Source of the DNA: CAZFLM01 sp964519955
GTDB lineage: Bacteria; Armatimonadota; Chthonomonadetes; Chthonomonadales; CAJBBX01
Length of the DNA: 24,850 bases
Direction of reading: 5' to 3'
NCBI GenBank assembly: GCA_964519955.1
Contig: CAZFLM010000087.1
Span: forward strand, 1-24,850
Both the position numbers and the translations under genes were made by a program. The notes beneath the pieces are model-generated. The model worked only from the letters and a program-made list of their open reading frames with translations, was not told where the DNA came from and made no database searches. Shown here piece by piece: positions 8,760-15,412 of this stretch (its first letter is position 1; every line of letters begins with the position of its first letter).

Positions 8760-9296
8760 GTGGCGCAGCGCATCTACACTCGTACGGGCGACCTCGGCGA
8801 GACGGGCCTCTCGGGCGGCATCCGCGTTCCGAAGGACCACGCTCGCATCGAGACGCTCGGTGACGTGGACGAGTTGAACGCCGTGGTCGGTCTGGCCCGC
8901 TCACAGGTGGGTTCGGCCGACCACGCGGCGCTGCTTCGGACCGTTCAGGGCGACCTGCTCTCCGTCGGCGCCGACCTGGCCGAGCCCACGTCGGACGCTG
9001 GACGCCGAGTGACGGCCGACCGCGTCGCCTGCCTCGAGCGGGAGATCGACTCGCTCCAGGCCCATCTCCCGGCGCTGACGAGCTTCATCCTCCCGGGCGG
9101 CTGTACGGCGGCTTCGGCGCTCCATGTGGCTCGCGCAGTCTGCCGGCGTGCGGAGAGACGGTGCGTGGCCCTGGCCGCCCACGAAGCCGTTAGCCCGCAG
9201 GTGCTGGCGTACCTGAACCGGCTCTCCGATTTGCTCTTTGTACTGGCCCGCTCCGCCAACGAGCTGGCCGGCGTTGCCGACACGACATGGCCCTAG
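8760..9296 (+). CDS. Corrinoid (cob(I)alamin) adenosyltransferase, PduO type
   Basis: This enzyme transfers the adenosyl group of ATP to the cobalt of cob(I)alamin, giving coenzyme B12. At 178 residues it is the normal size for a PduO-type trimer subunit. It begins with the family signature IYTRTGDLGETGLSGG (5-20), followed by RVPKDHARIETLGDVDELNA, which forms the ATP-binding region. LPGG near 118 and the C-terminal RAVCRRAERR and YLNRLSDLLFVLAR are also conserved. The start is GTG at 8760 with CGAGGT upstream; the family always starts just before this ATP motif. It lies 21 bases after the ferredoxin gene. A low-potential ferredoxin could supply the electron needed to reach Co(I), an attractive but unproven link. 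Presence of the enzyme implies B12-dependent metabolism. Confidence 0.94.
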   Translation: MAQRIYTRTGDLGETGLSGGIRVPKDHARIETLGDVDELNAVVGLARSQVGSADHAALLRTVQGDLLSVGADLAEPTSDAGRRVTADRVACLEREIDSLQAHLPALTSFILPGGCTAASALHVARAVCRRAERRCVALAAHEAVSPQVLAYLNRLSDLLFVLARSANELAGVADTTWP

Positions 9297-9362
9297 GCCG
9301 TAGGACGCACGACCCACTGGATTCCCGCGCGCTCTTCGTTCCAGGGGTGGAGGTCACGACGG

Positions 9363-10001
9363 ATGGCGGAGGAGTCGAAGGGCTTCCTGGGCGGCTTGTT
9401 CGGCGGGCTGAAGAAGAAGGCCGGCGATGCCGTCCTGCAGCATGAGACCGCGTTGGTGCGAGGCAAGGTCGCCGGTCGGACCGTGCGCGCCCAAGACGGC
9501 ACCGTCATTGTGGAGGCAGGACGCACGATCGACGAGGCGACCATCCAGCGCGCCATTGCTGCCAATCGGCTCACATCGGTGATGCAGGCGGTTGCCATGG
9601 CGCACGCGCAGGACCTCAAAGAGAAGGCCTCGCAGGCGCTGGACAACACCGAGGACGGCCGCGAGGCGCGCAACGTCGATTCCGTCGACGAGTACGTTAT
9701 GGCGCGCCGCTACGTCGGCCGGATCGCGGTGATCGACGTGACGGACATCCGGGGCAACGTGATCGTGCCGGGCGGCAAAGAGGTGAATGAGGAGGACGTG
9801 CGACGCGCTCGCGAGGCCGGCCAGTTGTCGGCGCTGATCTTCTCCGCACAGCAGCCGCAGCCGCCGCGGACCGCCCGAGCAACGCAGCAGGCGCCGCGCG
9901 AGCACGTGGAGGACTCGACGGAGGCGAAGACGCACGACGTGGACCAGCAGAAGCGCGCGACGCTGCCGTTCGTGCCCCCGCCCGGCCAGGACTCGAAGTG
10001 A
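9363..10001 (+). CDS. Uncharacterised protein with two copies of a small beta-rich domain
   Basis: A 212-residue protein I do not recognise. The first 20 residues are glycine-rich and amphipathic (GFLGGLFGGLKKKAGDAVL). Two related segments follow, at about 34-78 and about 118-160. Both fit the pattern G-[KR]-[VI]-A ... G-x-VIV-x-x-G-[RK]-x-[IV]-[DN]-E-x-x-[IV]-[QR]-RA ... L, so the protein arose by internal duplication of a domain that looks like a short beta-barrel plus a helix. The last 45 residues are hydrophilic and Gln/Pro-rich, probably disordered. There is no signal peptide. The ATG at 9363 follows GGAGGT by nine bases, which is a strong site. It sits between the adenosyltransferase and the VanZ-like gene with short gaps. 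A membrane-surface or scaffolding role is possible; nothing in the sequence proves it. Confidence 0.8.
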   Translation: MAEESKGFLGGLFGGLKKKAGDAVLQHETALVRGKVAGRTVRAQDGTVIVEAGRTIDEATIQRAIAANRLTSVMQAVAMAHAQDLKEKASQALDNTEDGREARNVDSVDEYVMARRYVGRIAVIDVTDIRGNVIVPGGKEVNEEDVRRAREAGQLSALIFSAQQPQPPRTARATQQAPREHVEDSTEAKTHDVDQQKRATLPFVPPPGQDSK

Positions 10002-10044
10002 TCGCCCACACGCGCCATACCGAACGCGCCGGGATCGCTGCCTG

Positions 10045-10590
10045 ATGGGGCGCCTGACCAGGGCGCTGTTCTACTCGGGCCCTCTCCTGGCCTGGTTAGC
10101 GCTGATCTTCTTCTTATCCACGTCCGCGGGAGCCTCAGGCGTGTCCGGGTCGCTCGCCGAGGCCTTCGTACGGCGCCTCGCGCCGGACCTCCACGCCTCG
10201 CTGACACCGTACCAGCTCGACTGGCTGAACTACCTCGTGCGCAAGGGCGCCCACCTTACGGAGTACTTCGTCCTCCTGCTGCTGGCAGTGCGAGCGCTTC
10301 AGCATGGCCTGCCGCACCTGCGCTGGTCCACGTTCCTCGGCGCCGTCGCGATCGGCATGGCGTGGGCGTGCGCGGATGAGTACCACCAGAGCTTCGTGTC
10401 GACCCGGACCGCCCTCTTCGACGACGTCTTGCTCGACTGGGTCGGGTGCGCCGCTGCGGCCGCCCTCATTCTGCTCTTCTTCTCCGAGAAGGCAGTCGAG
10501 CGCCGCCTGAAGCGGGCCTGGGACACGGAGCGAGAGGATGCCGAGCGCCAGCGGGCCGGGTGGCAGGCTGACGCGGAGTACGAAGACTAG
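10045..10590 (+). CDS. VanZ-like family integral membrane protein
   Basis: A 181-residue VanZ-like protein. Four hydrophobic stretches are visible, at about 8-27, 70-88, 97-114 and 130-150. The conserved polar positions of the family are present: RKGAHLTEY around 66-74 and ADEYHQSF ... RTALFDDVLLDWVG around 112-138. The C-terminal 30 residues are charged and hydrophilic. VanZ gives low-level teicoplanin resistance in enterococci, but most members of this broad family have no known role and are not resistance genes. The ATG at 10045 has only a weak GGGA-like site. It lies 43 bases after the duplicated-domain gene and 67 bases before kdsD, so it is probably part of the same transcript. A cell-envelope role is a guess from context. 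Confidence 0.85.
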   Translation: MGRLTRALFYSGPLLAWLALIFFLSTSAGASGVSGSLAEAFVRRLAPDLHASLTPYQLDWLNYLVRKGAHLTEYFVLLLLAVRALQHGLPHLRWSTFLGAVAIGMAWACADEYHQSFVSTRTALFDDVLLDWVGCAAAAALILLFFSEKAVERRLKRAWDTEREDAERQRAGWQADAEYED

Positions 10591-10657
10591 CCGAACGCAA
10601 TGACCGGGCAGCAGCGACCGCCTACAGGTCAGGCGAGAGAAGGGATGGACCTACCAC

Positions 10658-11653
10658 TTGAGCAACGAGCATAACGCGAACACGGAGCAGGTCGTCAGCC
10701 GGGCGCGCGCCGTAATCGCGGCCGAAGCGGCGGCAGTCTCGGCCTTGTCCGAGAGGCTGGATGCCCGCTTCGTCGACGCTGTCCACCGCGTGCTGGAGTG
10801 CAAGGGGCGCGTCATCACGACGGGCGTGGGCAAGGCCGGCGCGGTGGCCCGCAAGATGGCCGCAACGCTTGCGTCCACCGGCAGCCCGGCGCTCTACATG
10901 CACCCGGCCGAGGGCCAGCACGGCGACCTGGGCATGGTAACGCCGGACGACGTCGTGATCGCCCTCTCCTACAGCGGCGCCAGCGACGAGGTGCTGCGGC
11001 TGCTGCCGTCCATCTCGCGCATCGGCGCGTTCCTCATCGGCATGGTCGGCAACCCGGACTCGGCGCTGGGACGGGCCTCCTCGCTCATCCTGGACGTCTC
11101 GGTGTCCGCCGAAGCATGCCCGCTGGGGCTCGCGCCCACCACCAGCGTCGTCGCGATGCTGGCCCTCGGCGATGCCCTCGCGCTGGCCGCCATGGAGGCG
11201 CGCGGGTTCACGCGAGAGGACTTCGCGCTCTACCACCCGGCCGGGGCGCTCGGGCGGCGCCTCACCCTCCGCGTGTCCGACGTGATGCGCAAGGGCGAGC
11301 AGCTCGCGATCATCCCGGAGGCGACCCGGCTGCAGGACGCGCTGTTCGCCATCACGAAGGCCGGCGCGGGCGCGGCGTTCCTGGTGGGCGGCGCCGGGCG
11401 GCTGACGGGCATCATCACGGACGGCGATGTGCGGCGAGCCCTGCTGAAGGACCGCAACGCGCTGGACCGGCCCACGTCGGACTTTATGAGCCGCGACCCG
11501 CTCACGATCGATGGCAACCCGCTGGCGGTCGAGGCCCTCGCCGAGCTGGAGGAGTCGCCGCGGCATCCGGGCGAGGCGCCGGTGGTTGACGGCGACGGCA
11601 AGCCGGTGGGCATGGTGATGCTGAAGGACCTGCTGCGAAGCGGTATCGTGTAG
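10658..11653 (+). CDS. kdsD: Arabinose-5-phosphate isomerase (KdsD/KpsF family)
   Basis: This enzyme converts ribulose 5-phosphate to arabinose 5-phosphate, the first step towards Kdo, the core sugar of lipopolysaccharide. The 331-residue protein has the standard plan: an SIS sugar-isomerase domain, then two CBS domains. In the SIS domain GVGKAG (56-61), ATLASTGSPALYMHPAEGQHGDLG (69-92) and LSYSGASDE (103-111) are clear; the HGDLG histidine is the family's catalytic candidate. The CBS pair spans about 205-331, with VMRKG and FMSRDPLTI at the domain starts. The start is TTG at 10658, behind AAGGGATGG; an ATG at 10645 is out of frame and stops at once. kdsC follows after 30 bases, which confirms the Kdo pathway role. 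A KpsF-type capsule isomerase is the less likely alternative. Confidence 0.95.
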   Translation: MSNEHNANTEQVVSRARAVIAAEAAAVSALSERLDARFVDAVHRVLECKGRVITTGVGKAGAVARKMAATLASTGSPALYMHPAEGQHGDLGMVTPDDVVIALSYSGASDEVLRLLPSISRIGAFLIGMVGNPDSALGRASSLILDVSVSAEACPLGLAPTTSVVAMLALGDALALAAMEARGFTREDFALYHPAGALGRRLTLRVSDVMRKGEQLAIIPEATRLQDALFAITKAGAGAAFLVGGAGRLTGIITDGDVRRALLKDRNALDRPTSDFMSRDPLTIDGNPLAVEALAELEESPRHPGEAPVVDGDGKPVGMVMLKDLLRSGIV

Positions 11654-11683
11654 GCCAGGGCGAGCAGCGCGGGAGGATAGGCC

Positions 11684-12283
11684 GTGGAACAGGACACCAG
11701 GGAACTGGTCGAGCGCCTGAAGGACGTGCGGCTGATCGCGATGGACGTGGACGGCGTGCTGACGGACGGTACCGTGGAGCTGCCCGGCGCCGATCAGCCG
11801 GAGGTAAAGCGGTTCCACGTGGCCGACGGCCTGGGCCTGCAGCTTGCGCGGCTGAGCGGACTCACGGTCGTCTGGATCACCGGCCGCGCCAGCGAGTGCG
11901 TGCGGCGACGAGCCGCGGAGCTGGGCATCGAGCGCGTCTACGAGAAGGCGGCCAACAAGTCGCTCCCGCTTGCCGAGCTGATGGGCGCGCTGACGCTGAC
12001 CTCCGCGAACATCGCCTACATGGGCGACGACCTGAACGACCTGCCCGCGTTCTCGCTCGCAGGGATCAAGTTCGCGCCGGCCAACGCGGTGGCGGAGATC
12101 AAGGGCCTTGCGGACCTGGTGACCGAGCACTCGGGCGGCCAGGGCGCCGTTCGTGAGATGTGCGACGTCATTCTGAAGACGCAGGGCAAGTGGAACGACG
12201 CGCTGACCGCGTACCTCGGGAGTCTGCTCGGATCGCCGGAGGCGGCGGACGGGCGCCAACCTGCGCTGCAGACGCCCGGGTAG
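11684..12283 (+). CDS. kdsC: 3-deoxy-D-manno-octulosonate 8-phosphate phosphatase
   Basis: KdsC removes the phosphate from Kdo 8-phosphate before Kdo is activated for lipid A assembly. The 199-residue protein is a C0-type HAD phosphatase. Motif I is MDVDGVLTDG with the nucleophile Asp21 and the acid Asp23. Motif II is the Thr of ITGRAS at 65-70, motif III a lysine in the EKAANKS stretch, and motif IV GDDLNDLP at 114-121. The C-terminal GGQGAVRE loop, which closes over the active site of the neighbouring subunit, is present near 149-156. The start is GTG at 11684 behind GGGAGGATAG, a strong site. It follows kdsD by 30 bases and is clearly in the same operon. After the stop there is only a modest GC hairpin (12302-12318). 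Confidence 0.95.
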   Translation: MEQDTRELVERLKDVRLIAMDVDGVLTDGTVELPGADQPEVKRFHVADGLGLQLARLSGLTVVWITGRASECVRRRAAELGIERVYEKAANKSLPLAELMGALTLTSANIAYMGDDLNDLPAFSLAGIKFAPANAVAEIKGLADLVTEHSGGQGAVREMCDVILKTQGKWNDALTAYLGSLLGSPEAADGRQPALQTPG

Positions 12284-12301
12284 GCCGCGACCGGAGCGCT
12301 T

Positions 12302-12318
12302 GCCCTCCAGGTGAGGGC
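12302..12318 (+). terminator. Possible terminator hairpin after kdsC
   Basis: GCCCTC pairs with GAGGGC around a five-base loop, 18 bases after the kdsC stop. No T-run follows. The next gene has its own promoter, so a transcript end near here is plausible. Confidence 0.35.
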
Positions 12319-12428
12319 GCGGAACCCCGATACCTTACCGAACGGGCCGCCAGGATGCGCCATCATCGCGACGTCCATCCTGAGCCCAGGCGGCTGCGGC
12401 CGGCGAGCATCCTATCTTCGGACCGGGG

Positions 12429-12457
12429 TTCCCAATCCGGTGCGAAGTTGCTATAAT
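12429..12457 (+). promoter_or_regulatory. Promoter of the outer-membrane barrel gene
   Basis: A perfect TATAAT at 12452-12457 with an extended TG motif (TGCTATAAT). TTCCCA at 12429-12434 is a four-of-six -35 match at spacing 17. The predicted transcript start is about 55 bases before the ATG at 12519. Confidence 0.75.
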
Positions 12458-12518
12458 GCGAGCGATCCGAACGATGGACGCCGATGCAGGCCGTTTCAAC
12501 AACCCAAGGAGGACGCTG

Positions 12519-13037
12519 ATGTTCAGGACGACGACTGTCGTCGTTGCCGTATGCGCGCTTCTCTGCTCGCTCGCCCCGGCCTACGCCGGTGGGCAGGGCG
12601 ATGACACGAGCGCACCCAAGCCGTTCGTCATCTCGGCAGGAGCCTTCGTAGCGACAGACGTGCCGGTCGGTGAGGACGCGGACCTCGGCTACTCGTTCGC
12701 ACTCGGTGCGGTCCTGAAGACCACTCCGTACGGCGACTGGATGTTCTCGACGCGGTTCAGCCGCTACACCCTGCAGGACGGCCCGACGATCACGTTGTGG
12801 AACCCGCTGATCGAGTACCGCGCGCCGATCGGCGCCGACAAGAAGCTCTGGATCTCACCGGGCGTCGGCGCGGTTCTGGGCCATGCATCGGACGGAGCGG
12901 GCAACACCGCGAGCTTCTCGTACAACCTCGGCATCGGCTACAAGGTGATGGACCAGGTCTTCGTCGAGGCGCGTCTGGCGCGCGGCACGAAGCGCGGCGA
13001 GCATGGCTTCATCTTCTCGATCGGGGGACGGTTCTAG
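12519..13037 (+). CDS. Small outer-membrane beta-barrel protein
   Basis: A 172-residue exported protein. Residues 1-23 are a signal peptide ending AYAG. The mature part has alternating strand patterns separated by Gly/Asp/Asn turns (for example FVISAGAFVATDV, GYSFALGAVLKTT, WMFSTRFSRYTL, FSYNLGIGYKVM, VFVEARLARGT) and ends in FSIGGRF. A C-terminal phenylalanine on an amphipathic strand is the classic signal for the BAM assembly machinery. About eight strands would fit, as in the OmpA/OmpW/Opa size class. No specific family is recognised. The ATG at 12519 is fixed by AAGGAGG seven bases upstream and by the signal peptide; an open frame from 12456 would run through the promoter. It follows the Kdo genes but has its own promoter and terminator. 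Confidence 0.83.
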   Translation: MFRTTTVVVAVCALLCSLAPAYAGGQGDDTSAPKPFVISAGAFVATDVPVGEDADLGYSFALGAVLKTTPYGDWMFSTRFSRYTLQDGPTITLWNPLIEYRAPIGADKKLWISPGVGAVLGHASDGAGNTASFSYNLGIGYKVMDQVFVEARLARGTKRGEHGFIFSIGGRF

Positions 13038-13092
13038 CCCTGCACGGCCGGGATGGCGCCGCAGCCGGCGCCCTAGCCACACACCGTAGAGC

Positions 13093-13120
13093 AAAGGGCA
13101 GGCCGATCGGCCTGCCCTTT
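13093..13120. terminator. Perfect bidirectional terminator palindrome
   Basis: A perfect 28-base palindrome with 14-base arms, running from AAAGGGCAGGCCGA to TCGGCCTGCCCTTT. Each strand reads an A-rich start, a GC stem and a closing TTT. It lies between the convergent barrel-protein and GHL10-type genes, and can end both transcripts. Confidence 0.9.
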
Positions 13121-13144
13121 CGCTTGCGTCCCTCTACAGGTTTG

Positions 13145-14653
13145 TCACTCCGGCTTCGCGGTGCCCGGCCGGCTCACCGTCTCGGACCGGCTGACCGCGG
13201 ACACCGCCACCAGATCCGCGCCGGCTGCCGGCCCCGTCAACACCAACTCGGTCTGGCTGCCGGTCACGATGCAGGTGGACCACTTGCCCTCGCGGCGCGT
13301 TTGCACCGCCCACAGGAAGACGCGCTCGCCGCTGCCGGGCTTCCACCGCACGGTCAGTTGCGCCTCGCCACCCTTCGTCGAGCGCGCCGCCGTGACGCTA
13401 GGCCGGTCGGGCGGCAGGATATCGAGCCAGGGACACTCCGGCACGAGCGCCTGGTTGGCGTAGACCGTCTTGGTGAGCGCGTCCGCCACGCCGCCCTGGT
13501 TGTTGAGGAAGGCGATCATGCTGAAGTGGACGTTGCCCGTGGCGCCCGGCTGGCTGCGGGTCGCCTTCACCTGGTCCACCACCTCGTCCGCGCGCCACGC
13601 CGTCTTGCTGCCATCGGCCACACGGCTGGTGTAGTTGCCCGGCCACATGTGCCGCTTCTTCGGGTTGTGCTCCACCCACCACTTCAGCAGCACCGGGTAG
13701 CTCTGCGCCACCTGCCCGATCGGCCAGTAGAGCTGGGGCGTGTAGTAGTCGCACCACCCCTCCTCCAGCCACTTCCGGGAGTCCGCATAGATCTCGGCGT
13801 AGGCGTCGAAGCCCTTGATCGACTCCGGGTTGCCGGGCCGCCAGATGCCGAACGGGCTGATGCCGACCTTCACCGACGGGCGGACTGCCTTCACGGACTG
13901 GTACATCTGCTCCACGAACAGGTCGACGTTGTGCCGGCGCCAGTCGTCCTTGGAGAGCGTGCCGCCGCCGGCCTTGTACTTCGCGTAGCTCGTCGAGTCG
14001 GGAAAGTCGATCACGTCGCCGGACGCGTCCTTCTCCTTGTACGGGTAGAAGTAGTCGTCTATGTGCACGCCATCCACTTCGTAGCGCCGGACAACGTCGA
14101 CGATCACCGAGAGCGAGTACTCGCGCACATCCTCCTCGCCCGGGTCGAGCCAGAGGTGCTTGCCATAGGTGCGCACCAGGTTGGGGCGCTTCTTGCTGAT
14201 GTGGTTGGCCGGCACCGGCGACTTCGCGCCGGAGTGGCGCGCCCGGTATGGGTTGAACCACGCGTGCAGCTCGAGGCCGCGCTTGTGCGCCTCCTCCACC
14301 GCGAAAGCGAGCGGGTCGTAGAAGGGCTCGGGTGCCTTGCCGGCCGTGCCGGTCAGGTACTCGGACCAGGGCTCGATCTTCGAGGCGTACATCGCGTCGC
14401 AGGCGGGCCGCACCTGGAACACGACAGCGTTCAGGTGCATCTTCGCCGCCTTGTCCAGGATGTCTATGAGCTGCTGCTTCTGCCGCTGAACGCTGAGCCC
14501 CGGCGTCGAGGGCCAGTCGATGTTGGCCACGGTGGCGACCCACACGCCGCGGAACTCGCGAGGCAGCGGCGGCGGCGCGTCCTGGGCGTGCGCGGGGACG
14601 CTCGCCGCCAGACAGAGCACCGCCAGAAGCGCCGGGAACATCGTCACACTCAT
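13145..14653 (-). CDS. Secreted GHL10-type (DUF187) glycoside hydrolase-like protein
   Basis: A 502-residue exported protein. Residues 1-23 form a signal peptide ending PAHAQ. The main domain (about 32-370) is a TIM-barrel of the glycosyl-hydrolase-like 10 family. It has EFRGVWVATVANIDWPS at the start, then FQVRPACDAMY, LELHAWFNPYRARH, VDGVHIDDYFYPY with the acidic pair expected near the active site, VGISPFGIWRPG, and WCDYYTPQLYWPIG. The C-terminal 100 residues form a separate beta-rich, fibronectin III-like module. Members are often linked to cell-wall or exopolysaccharide turnover, but the substrate is not known. The ATG at 14653 follows GGGGAGAAC at good spacing, 11 bases after the purE stop, so it is translated from the purE transcript. 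Confidence 0.88.
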   Translation of the reverse strand: MSVTMFPALLAVLCLAASVPAHAQDAPPPLPREFRGVWVATVANIDWPSTPGLSVQRQKQQLIDILDKAAKMHLNAVVFQVRPACDAMYASKIEPWSEYLTGTAGKAPEPFYDPLAFAVEEAHKRGLELHAWFNPYRARHSGAKSPVPANHISKKRPNLVRTYGKHLWLDPGEEDVREYSLSVIVDVVRRYEVDGVHIDDYFYPYKEKDASGDVIDFPDSTSYAKYKAGGGTLSKDDWRRHNVDLFVEQMYQSVKAVRPSVKVGISPFGIWRPGNPESIKGFDAYAEIYADSRKWLEEGWCDYYTPQLYWPIGQVAQSYPVLLKWWVEHNPKKRHMWPGNYTSRVADGSKTAWRADEVVDQVKATRSQPGATGNVHFSMIAFLNNQGGVADALTKTVYANQALVPECPWLDILPPDRPSVTAARSTKGGEAQLTVRWKPGSGERVFLWAVQTRREGKWSTCIVTGSQTELVLTGPAAGADLVAVSAVSRSETVSRPGTAKPE

Positions 14654-14664
14654 GTCGTTCTCCC

Positions 14665-15162
14665 CTACTCCGGCAAGACGCGCGGATCGGTGTTGTCGAG
14701 CCCCTTCTGGGTCTGCTCGTCGCGGAAGGCCTTCACGGCGGCGCGGACCTCGGGGTGCTTGCCGCCCAGGATGGCTGCCGCGAACAGGGCCGCGTTGATG
14801 GCGCCTGCCTTGCCGATCGCCAGCGTGCCGACGGGAATGCCCGCGGGCATCTGCACGATGCTGAGCAGCGAGTCCATCCCGTGCAGCGACTTGGTCTCCA
14901 TGGGCACGCCGAGGACCGGGATGGGCGTCTGCGCCGCCGTGACGCCCGGCAGATGCGCCGCGCCGCCCGCGCCCGCGATGATCACCTCGATGCTGCGCTG
15001 CTCGGCAGTCGTCGCATACTCCGTCAGCAGGTCCGGCGTTCGGTGCGCGGAGATGATCTTGACCTCCCACGGCACGCCGAGCTTCTCGAGCGTGTCGGAG
15101 GCGTTCTTCATCACCTCCCAGTCCGACCGGCTGCCCATCAGAATGCCGACAAGTGGCTCCAT
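14665..15162 (-). CDS. purE: N5-carboxyaminoimidazole ribonucleotide mutase
   Basis: PurE rearranges N5-CAIR to CAIR in de novo purine synthesis. The 165-residue length fits the class I octameric enzyme. GSRSDW at 10-15 and SAHRTPDLL at 38-46 hold the active-site serine and histidine. IAGAGGAAHLPGVTAA, then DSLLSIVQMPAGIPVGT and NAALFAAAIL, complete the class I signature. The ATG at 15162 follows a perfect AGGAGG with seven bases between. Class I PurE normally needs PurK to make N5-CAIR, but the next gene in the operon is a GHL10-type glycosidase and no purK lies in the window. It is divergent from the STAND NTPase gene across 250 bases. Confidence 0.96.
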   Translation of the reverse strand: MEPLVGILMGSRSDWEVMKNASDTLEKLGVPWEVKIISAHRTPDLLTEYATTAEQRSIEVIIAGAGGAAHLPGVTAAQTPIPVLGVPMETKSLHGMDSLLSIVQMPAGIPVGTLAIGKAGAINAALFAAAILGGKHPEVRAAVKAFRDEQTQKGLDNTDPRVLPE

Positions 15163-15300
15163 ACCCTACCCTCCTATCCGATGCCGCGACCTGCGGCCGC
15201 GGCGCGCGTGCGTGGTGGCCTCCGCAGATGGACGGGGAGGCACGTACCATTCGACGCGCCGCCGCCGCCGTCCTGCGCTCGGCGGGAACCGCTCGCACGC

Positions 15301-15329
15301 TTGACAGCCCGCCAAGGCCGTGTGATAAT
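15301..15329 (+). promoter_or_regulatory. Strong sigma-70-type promoter of the STAND NTPase gene
   Basis: A perfect TTGACA at 15301-15306 is followed after 17 bases by GATAAT at 15324-15329, with an extended TG (TGTGATAAT). It lies in the 250-base divergent gap with purE. The predicted leader is about 75 bases. This is the best promoter match in the window. Confidence 0.85.
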
Positions 15330-15412
15330 CGCCCCATAGGTCACGCTGGAGAGGAGACGCCGTACGTCGTTCGGCGTTGGTGGCGTCCGGGACATGATCG
15401 CGGAGGTGGACC

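Noticed and set aside
10045..10590. VanZ-like protein as an antibiotic resistance gene.
   Set aside because: No vanA/vanX-type genes are present, and VanZ-like proteins are widespread without a resistance role.
12797..15304. An 835-codon open frame on the plus strand opposite the GHL10-type and purE genes.
   Set aside because: It covers two well-supported genes on the other strand and has no family signature.
13145..15337. A 730-residue version of the GHL10-type protein with a long N-terminal extension.
   Set aside because: The extension overlaps purE in another frame; the signal peptide and ribosome site place the start at 14653.
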